Of a stretch of DNA of 64,000 nt, positions 1-8,094 are shown one piece after another. The notes below the pieces were generated by a model. That model searched no databases, was not told the DNA's origin, and worked only from the letters and a program-made list of their open reading frames with translations. How positions within the stretch are numbered: the stretch's first letter is position 1; every line of letters starts with the position of its first letter. The translations under genes and the position numbers were made by a program. Source of the DNA: Crenobacter intestini (GTDB lineage: Bacteria > Pseudomonadota > Gammaproteobacteria > Burkholderiales > Chromobacteriaceae); the NCBI RefSeq assembly GCF_004919095.1, contig NZ_STGJ01000006.1:123821-187820 (forward strand). The letters run 5' to 3'.

Positions 1-1358
1 TGCTGTTTAGCGACAGCCAGTTCTGGGTAGTGCGCCCGCGGGTCGACTCCGGCGGCGTCAGCGGCCTCTCCACCCTGCTCTCCGGCGCGTACATCCAGTT
101 CCAGCCGGGCAAGAGCGGCCAGAAACAGCGCAACTTCAACATCCTGGCGTCCCCGCCGGTCACCGCCCCGGACGTGCCCGGCCTCAGGCTGACGCTTGCC
201 GCGCGCGACGTGCCGACCGTCGGCGTCGGCTCGCCGGTATTGTTCCAGCACTACGAGGTCGGTCGCGTCGAAAAGGCGCAGTTCGATACCGAGGCGCGGC
301 AGATGCGCTACCAGATCTTCATCCACCGCCCGTACGACAAGCTGGTCACCAGCAACTCGCGCTTCTGGGTCTCCAGCGGCGTCAACCTCGCGCTGACCGC
401 CGCCGGCCTGCAGCTGAACGTCGGTTCGGTGCAGACCCTGCTCTCGGGCGGCATCGCCTTCGACGTGCCGCCAGGCCACTCGCTGGGCGAGGCGGTCGGC
501 AACCAGTCGCGCTTCATGCTGTACGCGAGCGAAGAGAACGCGCGCAACCTCTACTACGAACAGCAACTGCCCTACGTCGTGCTGTTCAACGAGTCGGTGC
601 GCGGCTTGACCGTCGGCGCGCCGGTCGAGTACCGCGGCATCCGTGTCGGCTCGGTCGCCGCCGTGCCACTGACCTCGCTCGACATCAGCAAGAAAAAAAC
701 CGGCGGCAACGTCGGCATCCCGGTCCTGATCAACCTGGAGGTCGGCCGCTTCGACCCCGACGCGGGCAAGCGCCCGACCGGCTTCTGGCAAAAGCGTATC
801 GGCGGGAGCGTCAAGGACGGGCTGGTCGCCCGCCTGAAGACCGGCAACCTGCTCTCTGGCGCGCTGTTCGTCGACCTTGACTACAGCGGCAAGAAGACCC
901 GCACGCTGCCCAAGCCCTTCCTCACCTACCCGGTACTGCCAGCCAGCGACAGCGGCGGCCTGTCGCAGATCGAGAACAAGGTGATCGCGCTGCTGGACAA
1001 GCTCAACGCGCTCAAGATCGAAAACACGTTGAACAACGCCGATGAAGCCCTTGCCAGCACCCGCGACGCGGCCGAGCGCACTCGAGTGCTAATGGGCGAG
1101 ATCGACAAGCTGGTCGCCAACCCGCAGACGCAGGCGCTGCCGGGCGACGCGCGCAAGACGCTCGAGCAGTTGCGCCAGAGTGCCGCGTCCTTCTCGGCAG
1201 ACTCGGCGGCGTACCAGGAGCTCACGCAGACGCTGTCGACGCTCAACCAGCTGCTGCAAAACGCGCGCCCGCTGGTGCGCACGCTCGATGCACAACCGAA
1301 CGCCCTCTTGTTCGACCGCAACGCCACCGACCCGACCCCGAAAGGAGCCCGCCCGTGA
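1..1358 (+). CDS. pqiB: PqiB-type intermembrane transport protein, 5'-truncated by the window edge
   Basis: This is the 3' part of a gene that begins before the window; the frame is already open at base 3. PqiB-type proteins are inner-membrane-anchored periplasmic tunnels of stacked MCE domains that, with PqiA and PqiC, are thought to move lipids between the two membranes. About 452 codons are visible. They hold the tail of one MCE domain (to about base 110), a complete second one (about 180-480, containing VGVGSPVLFQHYEVGRV) and a third (about 580-890, containing VGAPVEYRGIRVGSV). A long helical, coiled-coil-like C-terminus (about 940-1310) would form the needle. Several MCE repeats in one chain rule out MlaD, and the overlapping PqiC-type lipoprotein gene favours PqiB over YebT. 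The stop overlaps the next start (GTGA). Confidence 0.88.
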   Translation, partial: LFSDSQFWVVRPRVDSGGVSGLSTLLSGAYIQFQPGKSGQKQRNFNILASPPVTAPDVPGLRLTLAARDVPTVGVGSPVLFQHYEVGRVEKAQFDTEARQMRYQIFIHRPYDKLVTSNSRFWVSSGVNLALTAAGLQLNVGSVQTLLSGGIAFDVPPGHSLGEAVGNQSRFMLYASEENARNLYYEQQLPYVVLFNESVRGLTVGAPVEYRGIRVGSVAAVPLTSLDISKKKTGGNVGIPVLINLEVGRFDPDAGKRPTGFWQKRIGGSVKDGLVARLKTGNLLSGALFVDLDYSGKKTRTLPKPFLTYPVLPASDSGGLSQIENKVIALLDKLNALKIENTLNNADEALASTRDAAERTRVLMGEIDKLVANPQTQALPGDARKTLEQLRQSAASFSADSAAYQELTQTLSTLNQLLQNARPLVRTLDAQPNALLFDRNATDPTPKGARP

Positions 1359-1900
1359 ACCGTCTCCTCGTCCTGTGCCTGCCTCTCGTGCTCGCCGCGT
1401 GCGCGGGCACGCCCGACGTCCGTTACTACCTGTTGCCGCCGGCTCCTAGCACGCCGGCGACCGCGAGCGAAAGCGCCGCCAGCGTCGAAGTCAGGCTCGC
1501 CGGCTACCTCGCCTCGCCGAGCATTGCCTACCGGCAAGGGCCGGTTCAGGTCAGCCTCGCGCAGTTTCACCAATGGGCCGAAGCACCCCAGCCGATGTTG
1601 CGCCGGGCGCTGGCCGAGCGTCTCTCCACGCGCACCGGCCGCGCCTGGCTTACACAAGGCAATAGCACGGCGCCGCGCGTGATCGTCGACGTGTCCGAGT
1701 TTGGCGGCAGCGACGACGGCACCGCCCGCGTCGGCGGCCAGTACCGCTTTGTCGCCAGCGACGGCAAGGCGCAAGCGAGCTGGCCGTTTGACATCCGCGT
1801 GCCACAACAGGGCGACGGTTACGCGGCGCTCGCCAAGGCGCTGGGAGAGGGTGTAGACCGCCTCGCCGGCGAAATCGCGGCGCGTCCGCTGCCGCGTTGA
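1355..1900 (+). CDS. pqiC: PqiC-type outer-membrane lipoprotein
   Basis: The product (181 aa) is a PqiC/ABC-transport-auxiliary-family lipoprotein, predicted to sit in the inner leaflet of the outer membrane and to dock the tip of the PqiB tunnel. The N-terminus is a lipoprotein signal with the lipobox LAAC and acylated Cys16, followed by the family hallmark VRYYLLPP. The length is normal for the family. The GTG start at 1355 overlaps the pqiB stop by 4 bases and has a good ribosome binding site (AAAGGAG at 1341-1347), so the two genes are translationally coupled. A hairpin terminator follows 2 bases after the stop. Confidence 0.88.
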   Translation: MNRLLVLCLPLVLAACAGTPDVRYYLLPPAPSTPATASESAASVEVRLAGYLASPSIAYRQGPVQVSLAQFHQWAEAPQPMLRRALAERLSTRTGRAWLTQGNSTAPRVIVDVSEFGGSDDGTARVGGQYRFVASDGKAQASWPFDIRVPQQGDGYAALAKALGEGVDRLAGEIAARPLPR

Positions 1901-1902
1901 CG

Positions 1903-1932
1903 AAAAAAGACCCGGCCAAGGCCGGGTCTTTG
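1903..1932. terminator. Rho-independent terminator between pqiC and the convergent SEC-C gene
   Basis: GACCCGGCC (1909-1917) pairs with GGCCGGGTC (ending 1928) around a tiny loop. A-rich sequence precedes it and a short T stretch follows, so it can stop pqiC and partly also the convergent gene. Confidence 0.75.
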
Positions 1933-1949
1933 CAATGCGGGGAAAAAAA

Positions 1950-2612
1950 TCAGGCCTTGCCGCAGCAAGCCTTGTACTTCTTGCCGCTGCCGCACGGGCA
2001 GGGGTCGTTGCGGCCGACCTTGTCGCCTTCGCGGCGCTGGGTCACCGGTGCGTTTTCCTTGGCGCGCCAGTAGCCGTAGACAGCCAGCACGGCCTCTTCA
2101 AGCTCGTCCTTGAAGCCCTCGATCTCGGCGTCGGTGAAGGTGACCAAGTCCTCGCCGTCCTCCTGTTCGAAGATGCCGCCCAGCGCCATCACCGGGTAGA
2201 GCAGGTCTTCGAAGCCCTCGTCGTCGGCGGTCTCGAACCAGTCGGTCGGCACCACGTCCAGCGCGTACAGGTAGGCGTTGCACCACGGCCAGTAGTCGGC
2301 CTCGCCGTCGTCGTCCTCGTAGAGCAGCATCTCGGGCAGCTGGCCAGCGGAGAGTTGCTGCTCGACGTGGAAGTACATGCGGGTCAGCAGCTCGCGTGCC
2401 TCGGCCGCTTCAGCCTCCCCGGCAAAACCCGGCGCGTCGCCCAGCACTTCGGCGAGCACGTCGGCGAACGGCAAGGCGTCCGGCCCGCTGGCCACCGCGC
2501 AGAAGAAGCCCTGCACCTCGTCGGCGCGCATGGTCGAGCCGTCCGCCGAGAGCGGCGTCAGCAACGCCTCGAGCCGGGCAAGGTCGGCGTCGGTAAAAGC
2601 CTGTACGGTCAT
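1950..2612 (-). CDS. UPF0149/YecA-family protein with C-terminal SEC-C zinc motif
   Basis: A 220-residue acidic cytoplasmic protein. The N-terminal two thirds match the UPF0149 (YgfB/YecA) fold, with the family hallmark [12 protein letters not shown] near residue 34. The C-terminus is a SEC-C metal-binding motif, [19 protein letters not shown], the same zinc knuckle that SecA uses to bind SecB and ribosomes. The biochemical role of the family is poorly defined; a ribosome or chaperone link is inference. The ATG at 2612 was chosen because GAGGA precedes it and the family normally starts there; the frame stays open further upstream. It is a single gene, convergent with pqiC. Confidence 0.85.
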   Translation of the reverse strand: MTVQAFTDADLARLEALLTPLSADGSTMRADEVQGFFCAVASGPDALPFADVLAEVLGDAPGFAGEAEAAEARELLTRMYFHVEQQLSAGQLPEMLLYEDDDGEADYWPWCNAYLYALDVVPTDWFETADDEGFEDLLYPVMALGGIFEQEDGEDLVTFTDAEIEGFKDELEEAVLAVYGYWRAKENAPVTQRREGDKVGRNDPCPCGSGKKYKACCGKA

Positions 2613-2736
2613 GGTCGGGATCCTCGGAAATAGATGTCTTCTGGCATTGTAACGCCTCAAACGCAAGCCGGCGACGACGCACGCAATTCATTTCGGGTAA
2701 GATGAAGCGGCACGACTAGCAAAAACTTGGTGCTTC
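2613..2736. other. Divergent intergenic region, SEC-C gene / diguanylate cyclase
   Basis: 124 bases that must hold both divergent promoters. I see no convincing -35/-10 pair, and the ribosome binding site before base 2737 is weak. Confidence 0.4.
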
Positions 2737-4851
2737 ATGAAATCAACGGCAAGCACACACACCCGCCATACCTGGCCCAACTTCGACGAAGCGGCGCTGT
2801 TCGCGCTGCTCGACTGCATCCCGGGCACCGCGATCCAGGCCTACACGCCCGAGGGCACCATCGTGTTCTGGAACGCCCAGTGCGAAGCCCTCTACGGCTG
2901 GCAGCGCAGCGAGGCGATCGGCCACACGCTGGACCAGCTCTTCATGACCCCCGAGCAGGCAGCGGCCTTCATCGGCGACGTCAGCCGCGCGCTCGCAGAG
3001 GGCCGCGACATCGAGCCTGGCTTTTTCAAGCTGCAGGCACGCGACGGCCGCACGCTGTCGGTCTACTCGAGCCATACCTGGCTGCGCAAGCCGGACGGCC
3101 GGGCGCTGCTCTTTTGCATGGACACCGACCTCACCGCGCTGGAGACCGCGCGCGAAGACGCCCAGCGCGCGCACCGTCGCCTCGACTTCCTGCTGCAGAC
3201 CAGCGGCGAGAGCGTGTGGGAGTGGCATGTCGACAGCGACGCGCTCGTGCACGGCCCGCAGGCCGCCAGCCTGTTCGGCCTGCCGCCCGGGCAGCTTCCC
3301 GTATCCATGCGCGAACAGCTCGAACTGGTCGCCGAGGCCGACCGGGAACGCGTGCGCCAGGCGCTCACCGCCTGCCTCGCCGGCGAAGCGCGCTCCTTGC
3401 GCGTCGAATACCGGCTGGGCCACGGCGAACACGCCGGGCGCTGGTTCGAGGAGCGCGCGCATATCGTCGAGCGCGATGCGGCAGGCCAACCCTCGCTGGC
3501 GATGGGCATCGTCGCCGACGTCGACGAACGCCGCCGCGCCAGCGACGCGATCCGCACACTCGCCTACTACGACACGCTGACCGGCCTGCCCAACCGCCGC
3601 CTGCTGCTCGAGCGCCTGCAGCACGCGCAGACGCTCGGCGACCGCAGCGGCCTGCGGGGGGCCGTGCTGTTCCTCGACCTGGACGGCTTCAAGGCGGTCA
3701 ACGACGGCTACGGCCACGCGACCGGCGACCTGCTTTTGCAGGCGGTCGCCACCCGGCTTGGTGCATGCGTGCGCGTCAGCGACACGGTCGCCCGTCTGGG
3801 CGGCGACGAATTCGTGGTGCTGCTCGAGCAGGTCGCCCAGAGCGAGGCGAAGACTTGCGAGAGCATCGTCGCGCTGGCCGACAAGCTGTGCCAGGCGCTG
3901 GCTTCCCCCTTTCTGCTCGGCGAACACAGCCACCAGATCAGCACCAGCATCGGCATCAGCCTGTTCCTTGGCAGCCACGAAGACGCGAATGCCCTGCTCG
4001 AGCAGGCCGACCGCGCGCTCTACCGTGCCAAACACGCCGGACGCAATACCTGGCGCTTCCACTGCGAGCGCTTGCAGCGGCGCTTCTCGCGATCCTTGCT
4101 GCAGGCCGGCTCGCGCACGGCACGGCCGGACGGCGCGGCGCCGGAGCTGGCGTTCCACCCGCGTGCCAACGCCAGGCTCGAGGTGGTCGGCGCGACGGCC
4201 GCCGCCGCACTGCCTGGCGTGCATGGCGGCGAGACCGGTCTCGGGGCGGGCGCAGACGCGCCGCTGCTCGAACGGCAGACACTGCAACTCGCGTGCGACA
4301 TCCTCGCACGCTGGCAGGCGCACCCCGTGCTCGCGCGTCTGGTGCTGAGCGTGGACGTCGGCAACGCCTTGCTGGGCAAGGCCGGCTTCGCCCGCGACGT
4401 AGCGGCGATGCTGGACGAGCGGAACCTGCCGGGCGCCAGGCTGGAGCTGGTCGTGGACGCGGGCCTGGCGGACGATGCGCGGCTGCAGGAGGCGCGCACG
4501 CAGGCGCGCCGGCTTGCCGACGGCGGCGTACGCGTCGCGCTGGCCGGTTTTGGCGCCGTCCCGCTGACGGTGCTGGATAGCCTGCCTGCGCACGCGCTGT
4601 ATCTGGACGAAACGCTGACGCGCAACCATGACGCCAGCTCGCCGGCGCTGCGCGCGGCCATCGCCTGCGCACGCGCGCTCGGCGTCGACGCGGTCGCCCG
4701 CAACGTGCAAAGCGCCCGCCAGTTCCAGCGGCTGCGCGACGCCGGCGGCCCGCTCGCCGAGGGGCCGCTATTCGGCCAGGGCCGCACCCTGGCCGCGTTC
4801 GAGCACTGGGTGCTGGCCAGAAGCGGACGGCGCCGCGACGAAGCCGCCTGA
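2737..4851 (+). CDS. PAS-PAS-GGDEF diguanylate cyclase with degenerate EAL-like C-terminus
   Basis: A 704-residue soluble signalling protein. Two PAS sensor domains (about residues 15-130 and 145-260) precede a GGDEF domain (about 270-435). The active-site motif GGDEF is intact at residues 355-359. The inhibitory I-site RVSD lies five residues before it, as in product-inhibited cyclases, so it should make c-di-GMP from two GTP. Residues about 465-700 align by eye with an EAL phosphodiesterase fold, but every catalytic signature is missing. The EAL triplet region reads GATAAAAL, the metal-binding DDFG reads AGFG, and the lysine before the conserved ID is Tyr. The C-terminus is therefore probably a regulatory or binding pseudo-domain. 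No transmembrane segment is seen. It is monocistronic. Confidence 0.88.
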   Translation: MKSTASTHTRHTWPNFDEAALFALLDCIPGTAIQAYTPEGTIVFWNAQCEALYGWQRSEAIGHTLDQLFMTPEQAAAFIGDVSRALAEGRDIEPGFFKLQARDGRTLSVYSSHTWLRKPDGRALLFCMDTDLTALETAREDAQRAHRRLDFLLQTSGESVWEWHVDSDALVHGPQAASLFGLPPGQLPVSMREQLELVAEADRERVRQALTACLAGEARSLRVEYRLGHGEHAGRWFEERAHIVERDAAGQPSLAMGIVADVDERRRASDAIRTLAYYDTLTGLPNRRLLLERLQHAQTLGDRSGLRGAVLFLDLDGFKAVNDGYGHATGDLLLQAVATRLGACVRVSDTVARLGGDEFVVLLEQVAQSEAKTCESIVALADKLCQALASPFLLGEHSHQISTSIGISLFLGSHEDANALLEQADRALYRAKHAGRNTWRFHCERLQRRFSRSLLQAGSRTARPDGAAPELAFHPRANARLEVVGATAAAALPGVHGGETGLGAGADAPLLERQTLQLACDILARWQAHPVLARLVLSVDVGNALLGKAGFARDVAAMLDERNLPGARLELVVDAGLADDARLQEARTQARRLADGGVRVALAGFGAVPLTVLDSLPAHALYLDETLTRNHDASSPALRAAIACARALGVDAVARNVQSARQFQRLRDAGGPLAEGPLFGQGRTLAAFEHWVLARSGRRRDEAA

Positions 4852-4882
4852 AACGGCAGCCGGCCCAAGGTGGGCAGGCACG

Positions 4883-4910
4883 AAAAAGGCCGGGCACAAG
4901 GTGCCTGGCC
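4883..4910 (-). terminator. Terminator of the IclR gene
   Basis: GGCCGGGCAC and GTGCCTGGCC pair around AAG at 4888-4910. Read on the minus strand the stem is followed by TTTTT, which fits termination of the gene starting at 5755. Confidence 0.7.
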
Positions 4911-4972
4911 TGTTCGGGCGGTGCCGGAGAGTGGGCGCGGCACATGCGCGCCGCGCACCGGAAGCGGACGGT

Positions 4973-5755
4973 CTAGAGCGGGTAGCCGATCTGGCGCGAG
5001 ACTTCCTGCGCGGCAGACTTGAGCGCCAGCGACAAGGGGCTGTCCCATTCGTTGTCGAAGGTGGCGGCCGGGCCCAGCGCGGTCAAGGTCAGCACCAGAC
5101 GGCCGCTGCTGTCGAACACCGGCGCGGCCATGCCGTTGACGCCCGGCTGCGGGCTGCCGCTGGCGCGCGCCATGCCGTGCGCACGCACTTCGTCCAGCCG
5201 TGCGGCAAGGTCGGCGGGCACTTCGGACTCGCCCCACAACAGGGCCTCGCGCTTGAGCGCCTCGTCGACCAGCGGGCCTGGCTGGTACGCGCTGAACACG
5301 AGGCCGGTCGCAGAGGCGAGCAGCGGCAGCACGGTGCCCACCCGCATATTGACCTGCACCACGCAGTTGGCGTCCTCGATGCGCACGACGGTCGGGCCGT
5401 GGCTGCCCCACACCACCACCGCGAAGGTCTGCCCCATCTCCTGCGACAGGCGGACGACCTCGTCGCCGGCGACACGCAAGGCGTCCACTTCGCGCAAGGC
5501 GGCGAGCCCCATCTGCAGCGCGAACGGACCGAGCGCGTAGCGGCCGCTGGCGAAGTCCTGGCGGACGAGCCCCAGCTTGCAGTAGCTGACGAGGTAAGGG
5601 TGCGCCTTGGCCGGCACCATGCCCGCCGCCGCCGCGAGGTCCTTGAGCATCATCGGCGAGCCCGCGTCGGCGAGCACCTTGAGCAGGCTGCCGCCCACCT
5701 CGATCGACTGGATCCCTCTGCGCTGTTCCATCTTGCTATTGACTCCGTTATCCAT
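4973..5755 (-). CDS. IclR-family transcriptional regulator
   Basis: A 260-residue protein with the IclR layout: a winged helix-turn-helix in the first 80 residues (LKDLAAAAGMVPAKAHPYL), then a GAF-like effector-binding domain that ends with VFDSSGRLVLTLTALGP. IclR proteins commonly control aromatic-acid catabolic operons by sensing a pathway intermediate. It is transcribed divergently from the fumarylacetoacetate/maleylacetoacetate operon, 127 bases away, so control of that operon is the natural inference. The first ATG lacks a clear ribosome binding site; a second ATG at 5731 (MEQRRG) is an alternative start. Activator or repressor mode cannot be told from sequence. Confidence 0.88.
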   Translation of the reverse strand: MDNGVNSKMEQRRGIQSIEVGGSLLKVLADAGSPMMLKDLAAAAGMVPAKAHPYLVSYCKLGLVRQDFASGRYALGPFALQMGLAALREVDALRVAGDEVVRLSQEMGQTFAVVVWGSHGPTVVRIEDANCVVQVNMRVGTVLPLLASATGLVFSAYQPGPLVDEALKREALLWGESEVPADLAARLDEVRAHGMARASGSPQPGVNGMAAPVFDSSGRLVLTLTALGPAATFDNEWDSPLSLALKSAAQEVSRQIGYPL

Positions 5756-5779
5756 CGCCGCATTCTACCACCGCCGGCG

Positions 5780-5797
5780 TTTGGCATCATTGCCTAA
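5780..5797. promoter_or_regulatory. Possible IclR operator
   Basis: TTTGGCA-TCAT-TGCCTAA is an imperfect inverted repeat (6 of 7 positions) between the regulator and its probable target operon. A further TGCCTTT half-site lies on the minus strand at about 5812-5818. Its location and symmetry fit an IclR dimer site; this has not been tested. Confidence 0.4.
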
Positions 5798-5882
5798 CAT
5801 TCAATTTGACAAAGGCATTAAATAGCCGCCACCGGCCGCGCAAGCACGCTATGCTGGACAAAAAACGACAAGGAGACACCCG

Positions 5883-6428
5883 ATGTTGATCAGCAGGATC
5901 CACCACGTGGCGTACCGCTGCCGCGACGCCAGGGAAACGGTGCGCTGGTACGAGCAACACCTCGGCATGCGCTTCATGCTCGCCTTCTCGGAAGACCACG
6001 TCCCGTCGACCGGCGAGCTCGACCCCTACATGCATGTGTTTCTCGACGCAGGCGGCGGCAACGTGCTCGCCTTCTTCGAGCTGCCCGGGCAGCCGCCGAT
6101 GGGGCGCGACCCGAACACGCCTGCCTGGGTGCAGCACCTCGCGCTAGAAGTCGACTCGCTCGACACCCTGCTCGCGACGCGCGAGCGGCTCGCCGCGGCC
6201 GGCATCGAGGTGGTCGGCCCAACCGACCACACGCTGTTCCAGTCGATCTACTTCTTCGACCCGAACGGCCACCGGCTGGAGCTGGCCGCCAACACCGCCA
6301 CGCCCGACATGCTGGATGAACTGGACAGGGTCAAGGACGCGATGCTCGAGGAGTGGGCGCTCACCCGCCGTGCACCGCAACATGCGCGCTGGCTGCATGA
6401 AAAAAACCGCGAGGAGGACCAGCCATGA
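5883..6428 (+). CDS. VOC-family (glyoxalase/dioxygenase superfamily) metalloprotein
   Basis: A 181-residue vicinal-oxygen-chelate protein built from two beta-alpha-beta-beta-beta modules: HHVAYRCRDARETVRWYEQHLG at the N-terminus begins the first, and WVQHLALEVDSLDTLL begins the second near residue 83. Possible metal ligands are His8 (IHHVAYR), the His near residue 87 and the Glu of HRLELAA near residue 125. It is first in the operon and coupled by an ATGA overlap to the hydrolase gene. VOC members catalyse isomerisations, glutathione additions or ring cleavage, and the reaction here is not determined. Its position suggests a step in, or detoxification around, homogentisate-type degradation. 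It is too short to be 4-hydroxyphenylpyruvate dioxygenase and unrelated to cupin-type homogentisate dioxygenase. GGAG precedes the ATG. Confidence 0.82.
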   Translation: MLISRIHHVAYRCRDARETVRWYEQHLGMRFMLAFSEDHVPSTGELDPYMHVFLDAGGGNVLAFFELPGQPPMGRDPNTPAWVQHLALEVDSLDTLLATRERLAAAGIEVVGPTDHTLFQSIYFFDPNGHRLELAANTATPDMLDELDRVKDAMLEEWALTRRAPQHARWLHEKNREEDQP

Positions 6429-7435
6429 AACTTGCGACGCTGAAAAAGGGCGGCCGCGACGGCACGCTGGTGGTCGTCTCGCGCGACCTGAGCCTTGCCC
6501 TCGAAGTGCCGCGCATCGCCGCCACGCTGCAGGCCGCGCTCGACGACTGGGCGCACGCGGCGCCCTTGCTGGCCGAACAGTACCGCGCGCTCAACGGCGG
6601 GCTCGCCGAGGGCGCCTTCGCGTTCGACCCCGCCCAGTGCGCGTCGCCCTTGCCGCGCGCCTACCAGTGGGCCGACGGTTCGGCCTACCTCAACCACGTC
6701 GAGCTTGTGCGCCGCGCGCGCGGCGCCGAGGTGCCGGCAACCTTCTACCAGGACCCGCTGATGTACCAGGGCGGCAGCGACGCCTTCATCGGCCCGCGCG
6801 ACGACATCCGCGCCCGCGAAGCATGGGGGGTCGACTTCGAGGCCGAGGTCGCGGTGATCACCGGCGACGTCGCGCAAGGCAGCCCGGCCCCCGCGTGCGC
6901 CGGCGCGATCCGCCTGGTGCTCCTGGTCAACGACGTCTCGCTGCGCGCGCTGATCCCGGAAGAACTGGCCAAGGGCTTCGGCTTCTTCCAGTCCAAGCCC
7001 GCGTCCAGCTTCTCGCCGGTGGCGGTCACCCCGGACGAGCTGGGCGAGGCGTGGCAGGACAACAAGCTGCACCTGCCGCTGACGGTCACGCTGAGCTGCG
7101 AGCCCTTCGGCTGCCCTGACGCGGGCGTCGACATGGCGTTTGACTTCTCGCAGCTGATCGCGCATATCGCGAAGACGCGCGACGTCGCCGCCGGGTCCAT
7201 CGTCGGCAGCGGCACCGTCTCCAACCGCCAGGGCGGCCTCAACGGCGCGCCGGTGCACAAGGGCGGGGTCGGCTTCGCGTGCATCGCCGAGCTGCGCATG
7301 CTCGAGACGATAGAGACCGGCAGCCCGCGTACCCGCTTCATGCACGACGGTGACACCGTGCGCATCGAGGCGTTCGGCGCCGACGGGCAAAGCGTGTTCG
7401 GCGCGATCGAAAACCGGCTAAGCGCCCTGCCATGA
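6425..7435 (+). CDS. Fumarylacetoacetate hydrolase family protein (likely fumarylacetoacetase)
   Basis: A 336-residue FAH-family enzyme of the short bacterial type. Signatures are the metal-site region WGVDFEAEVAVITGD (residues about 135-150), the motif VLLVNDVSLRALIP and the C-terminal GSIVGSGTVSNRQ. Predicted reaction: hydrolysis of 4-fumarylacetoacetate to fumarate and acetoacetate, the last step of the homogentisate route. The next two genes strengthen this: the preceding pathway enzyme (maleylacetoacetate isomerase) and an enzyme that activates the product acetoacetate. It overlaps both neighbours by ATGA. Fumarylpyruvate hydrolase of the gentisate route is the main alternative, but acetoacetate-CoA ligase next door argues against it. 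Confidence 0.87.
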   Translation: MKLATLKKGGRDGTLVVVSRDLSLALEVPRIAATLQAALDDWAHAAPLLAEQYRALNGGLAEGAFAFDPAQCASPLPRAYQWADGSAYLNHVELVRRARGAEVPATFYQDPLMYQGGSDAFIGPRDDIRAREAWGVDFEAEVAVITGDVAQGSPAPACAGAIRLVLLVNDVSLRALIPEELAKGFGFFQSKPASSFSPVAVTPDELGEAWQDNKLHLPLTVTLSCEPFGCPDAGVDMAFDFSQLIAHIAKTRDVAAGSIVGSGTVSNRQGGLNGAPVHKGGVGFACIAELRMLETIETGSPRTRFMHDGDTVRIEAFGADGQSVFGAIENRLSALP

Positions 7436-8094
7436 AGCTGTTCGGCTACTGGAGAAGCTCGGCCGCGTACCGCGTGCGCATCGCGCTCGCGCTCAAGGGC
7501 ATCGCCTACCAGGCGGTGCCGGTTTCGCTCCCCGCGCACGAACAGGCGTCGCCCGGCTACACGGCGCTCAACCCGCAAGCGCTGGTACCGCTCCTCATCG
7601 ACGACGCGGGCAACCGCATCAGCCAGTCCCTCGCGATCATCGAGTACCTCGACGAGACGCACCCTGCGGTGTCGCTGCTGCCGGCAGACCCGGCGGGTCG
7701 CGCCCGGGTGCGCGCGTTCGCGCTCGCCATCGCCTGCGACACGCACCCGCTTAACAACCTGCGCGTGCTCGAGTACCTGCAAGGCCCGCTCGCCGTCGGC
7801 GACGAGGCGCGCCTGGCGTGGATCCGCCACTGGCTCGCGCAGGGCCTCTCCGCGCTAGAGGCGACGCTCGCAGGCATGCCCCAGCCGCAAGCGTTCGCCT
7901 TCGGTGCGACGCCGTCGCTTGCCGAGTGCTGCCTGATCCCGCAGCTCTACAACGCGCGCCGCTTCGGCGCCGACCTTGCGCCCTACCCCCGCCTGCGGGC
8001 GATCGAAGAAGCGGCGCTTGCCTTGCCGGCCTTCGACGCCGCGCGCCCGGAGCGGCAAACAGACGCTCCGCCCGACGTCAGGACGACACCATGA
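7432..8094 (+). CDS. maiA: Maleylacetoacetate isomerase (zeta-class glutathione S-transferase)
   Basis: A 220-residue zeta-class GST. The N-terminal thioredoxin-like half carries the catalytic SSAAYRVRIALALKG stretch, the class equivalent of SSCxWRVRIAL, and the cis-proline and glutathione-binding LVPLLIDD...ISQSLAIIEYLDE. The C-terminal half is the helical GST domain. It should isomerise maleylacetoacetate to fumarylacetoacetate using glutathione, feeding the hydrolase upstream in the operon. Start and stop both sit in ATGA overlaps. Maleylpyruvate isomerase is an alternative within the same class. Confidence 0.88.
   Translation: MKLFGYWRSSAAYRVRIALALKGIAYQAVPVSLPAHEQASPGYTALNPQALVPLLIDDAGNRISQSLAIIEYLDETHPAVSLLPADPAGRARVRAFALAIACDTHPLNNLRVLEYLQGPLAVGDEARLAWIRHWLAQGLSALEATLAGMPQPQAFAFGATPSLAECCLIPQLYNARRFGADLAPYPRLRAIEEAALALPAFDAARPERQTDAPPDVRTTP

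Noticed and set aside
2743..4710. A 655-codon minus-strand frame opposite the diguanylate cyclase
   Set aside because: Same GC-skewed shadow effect; no ribosome binding site or domain.
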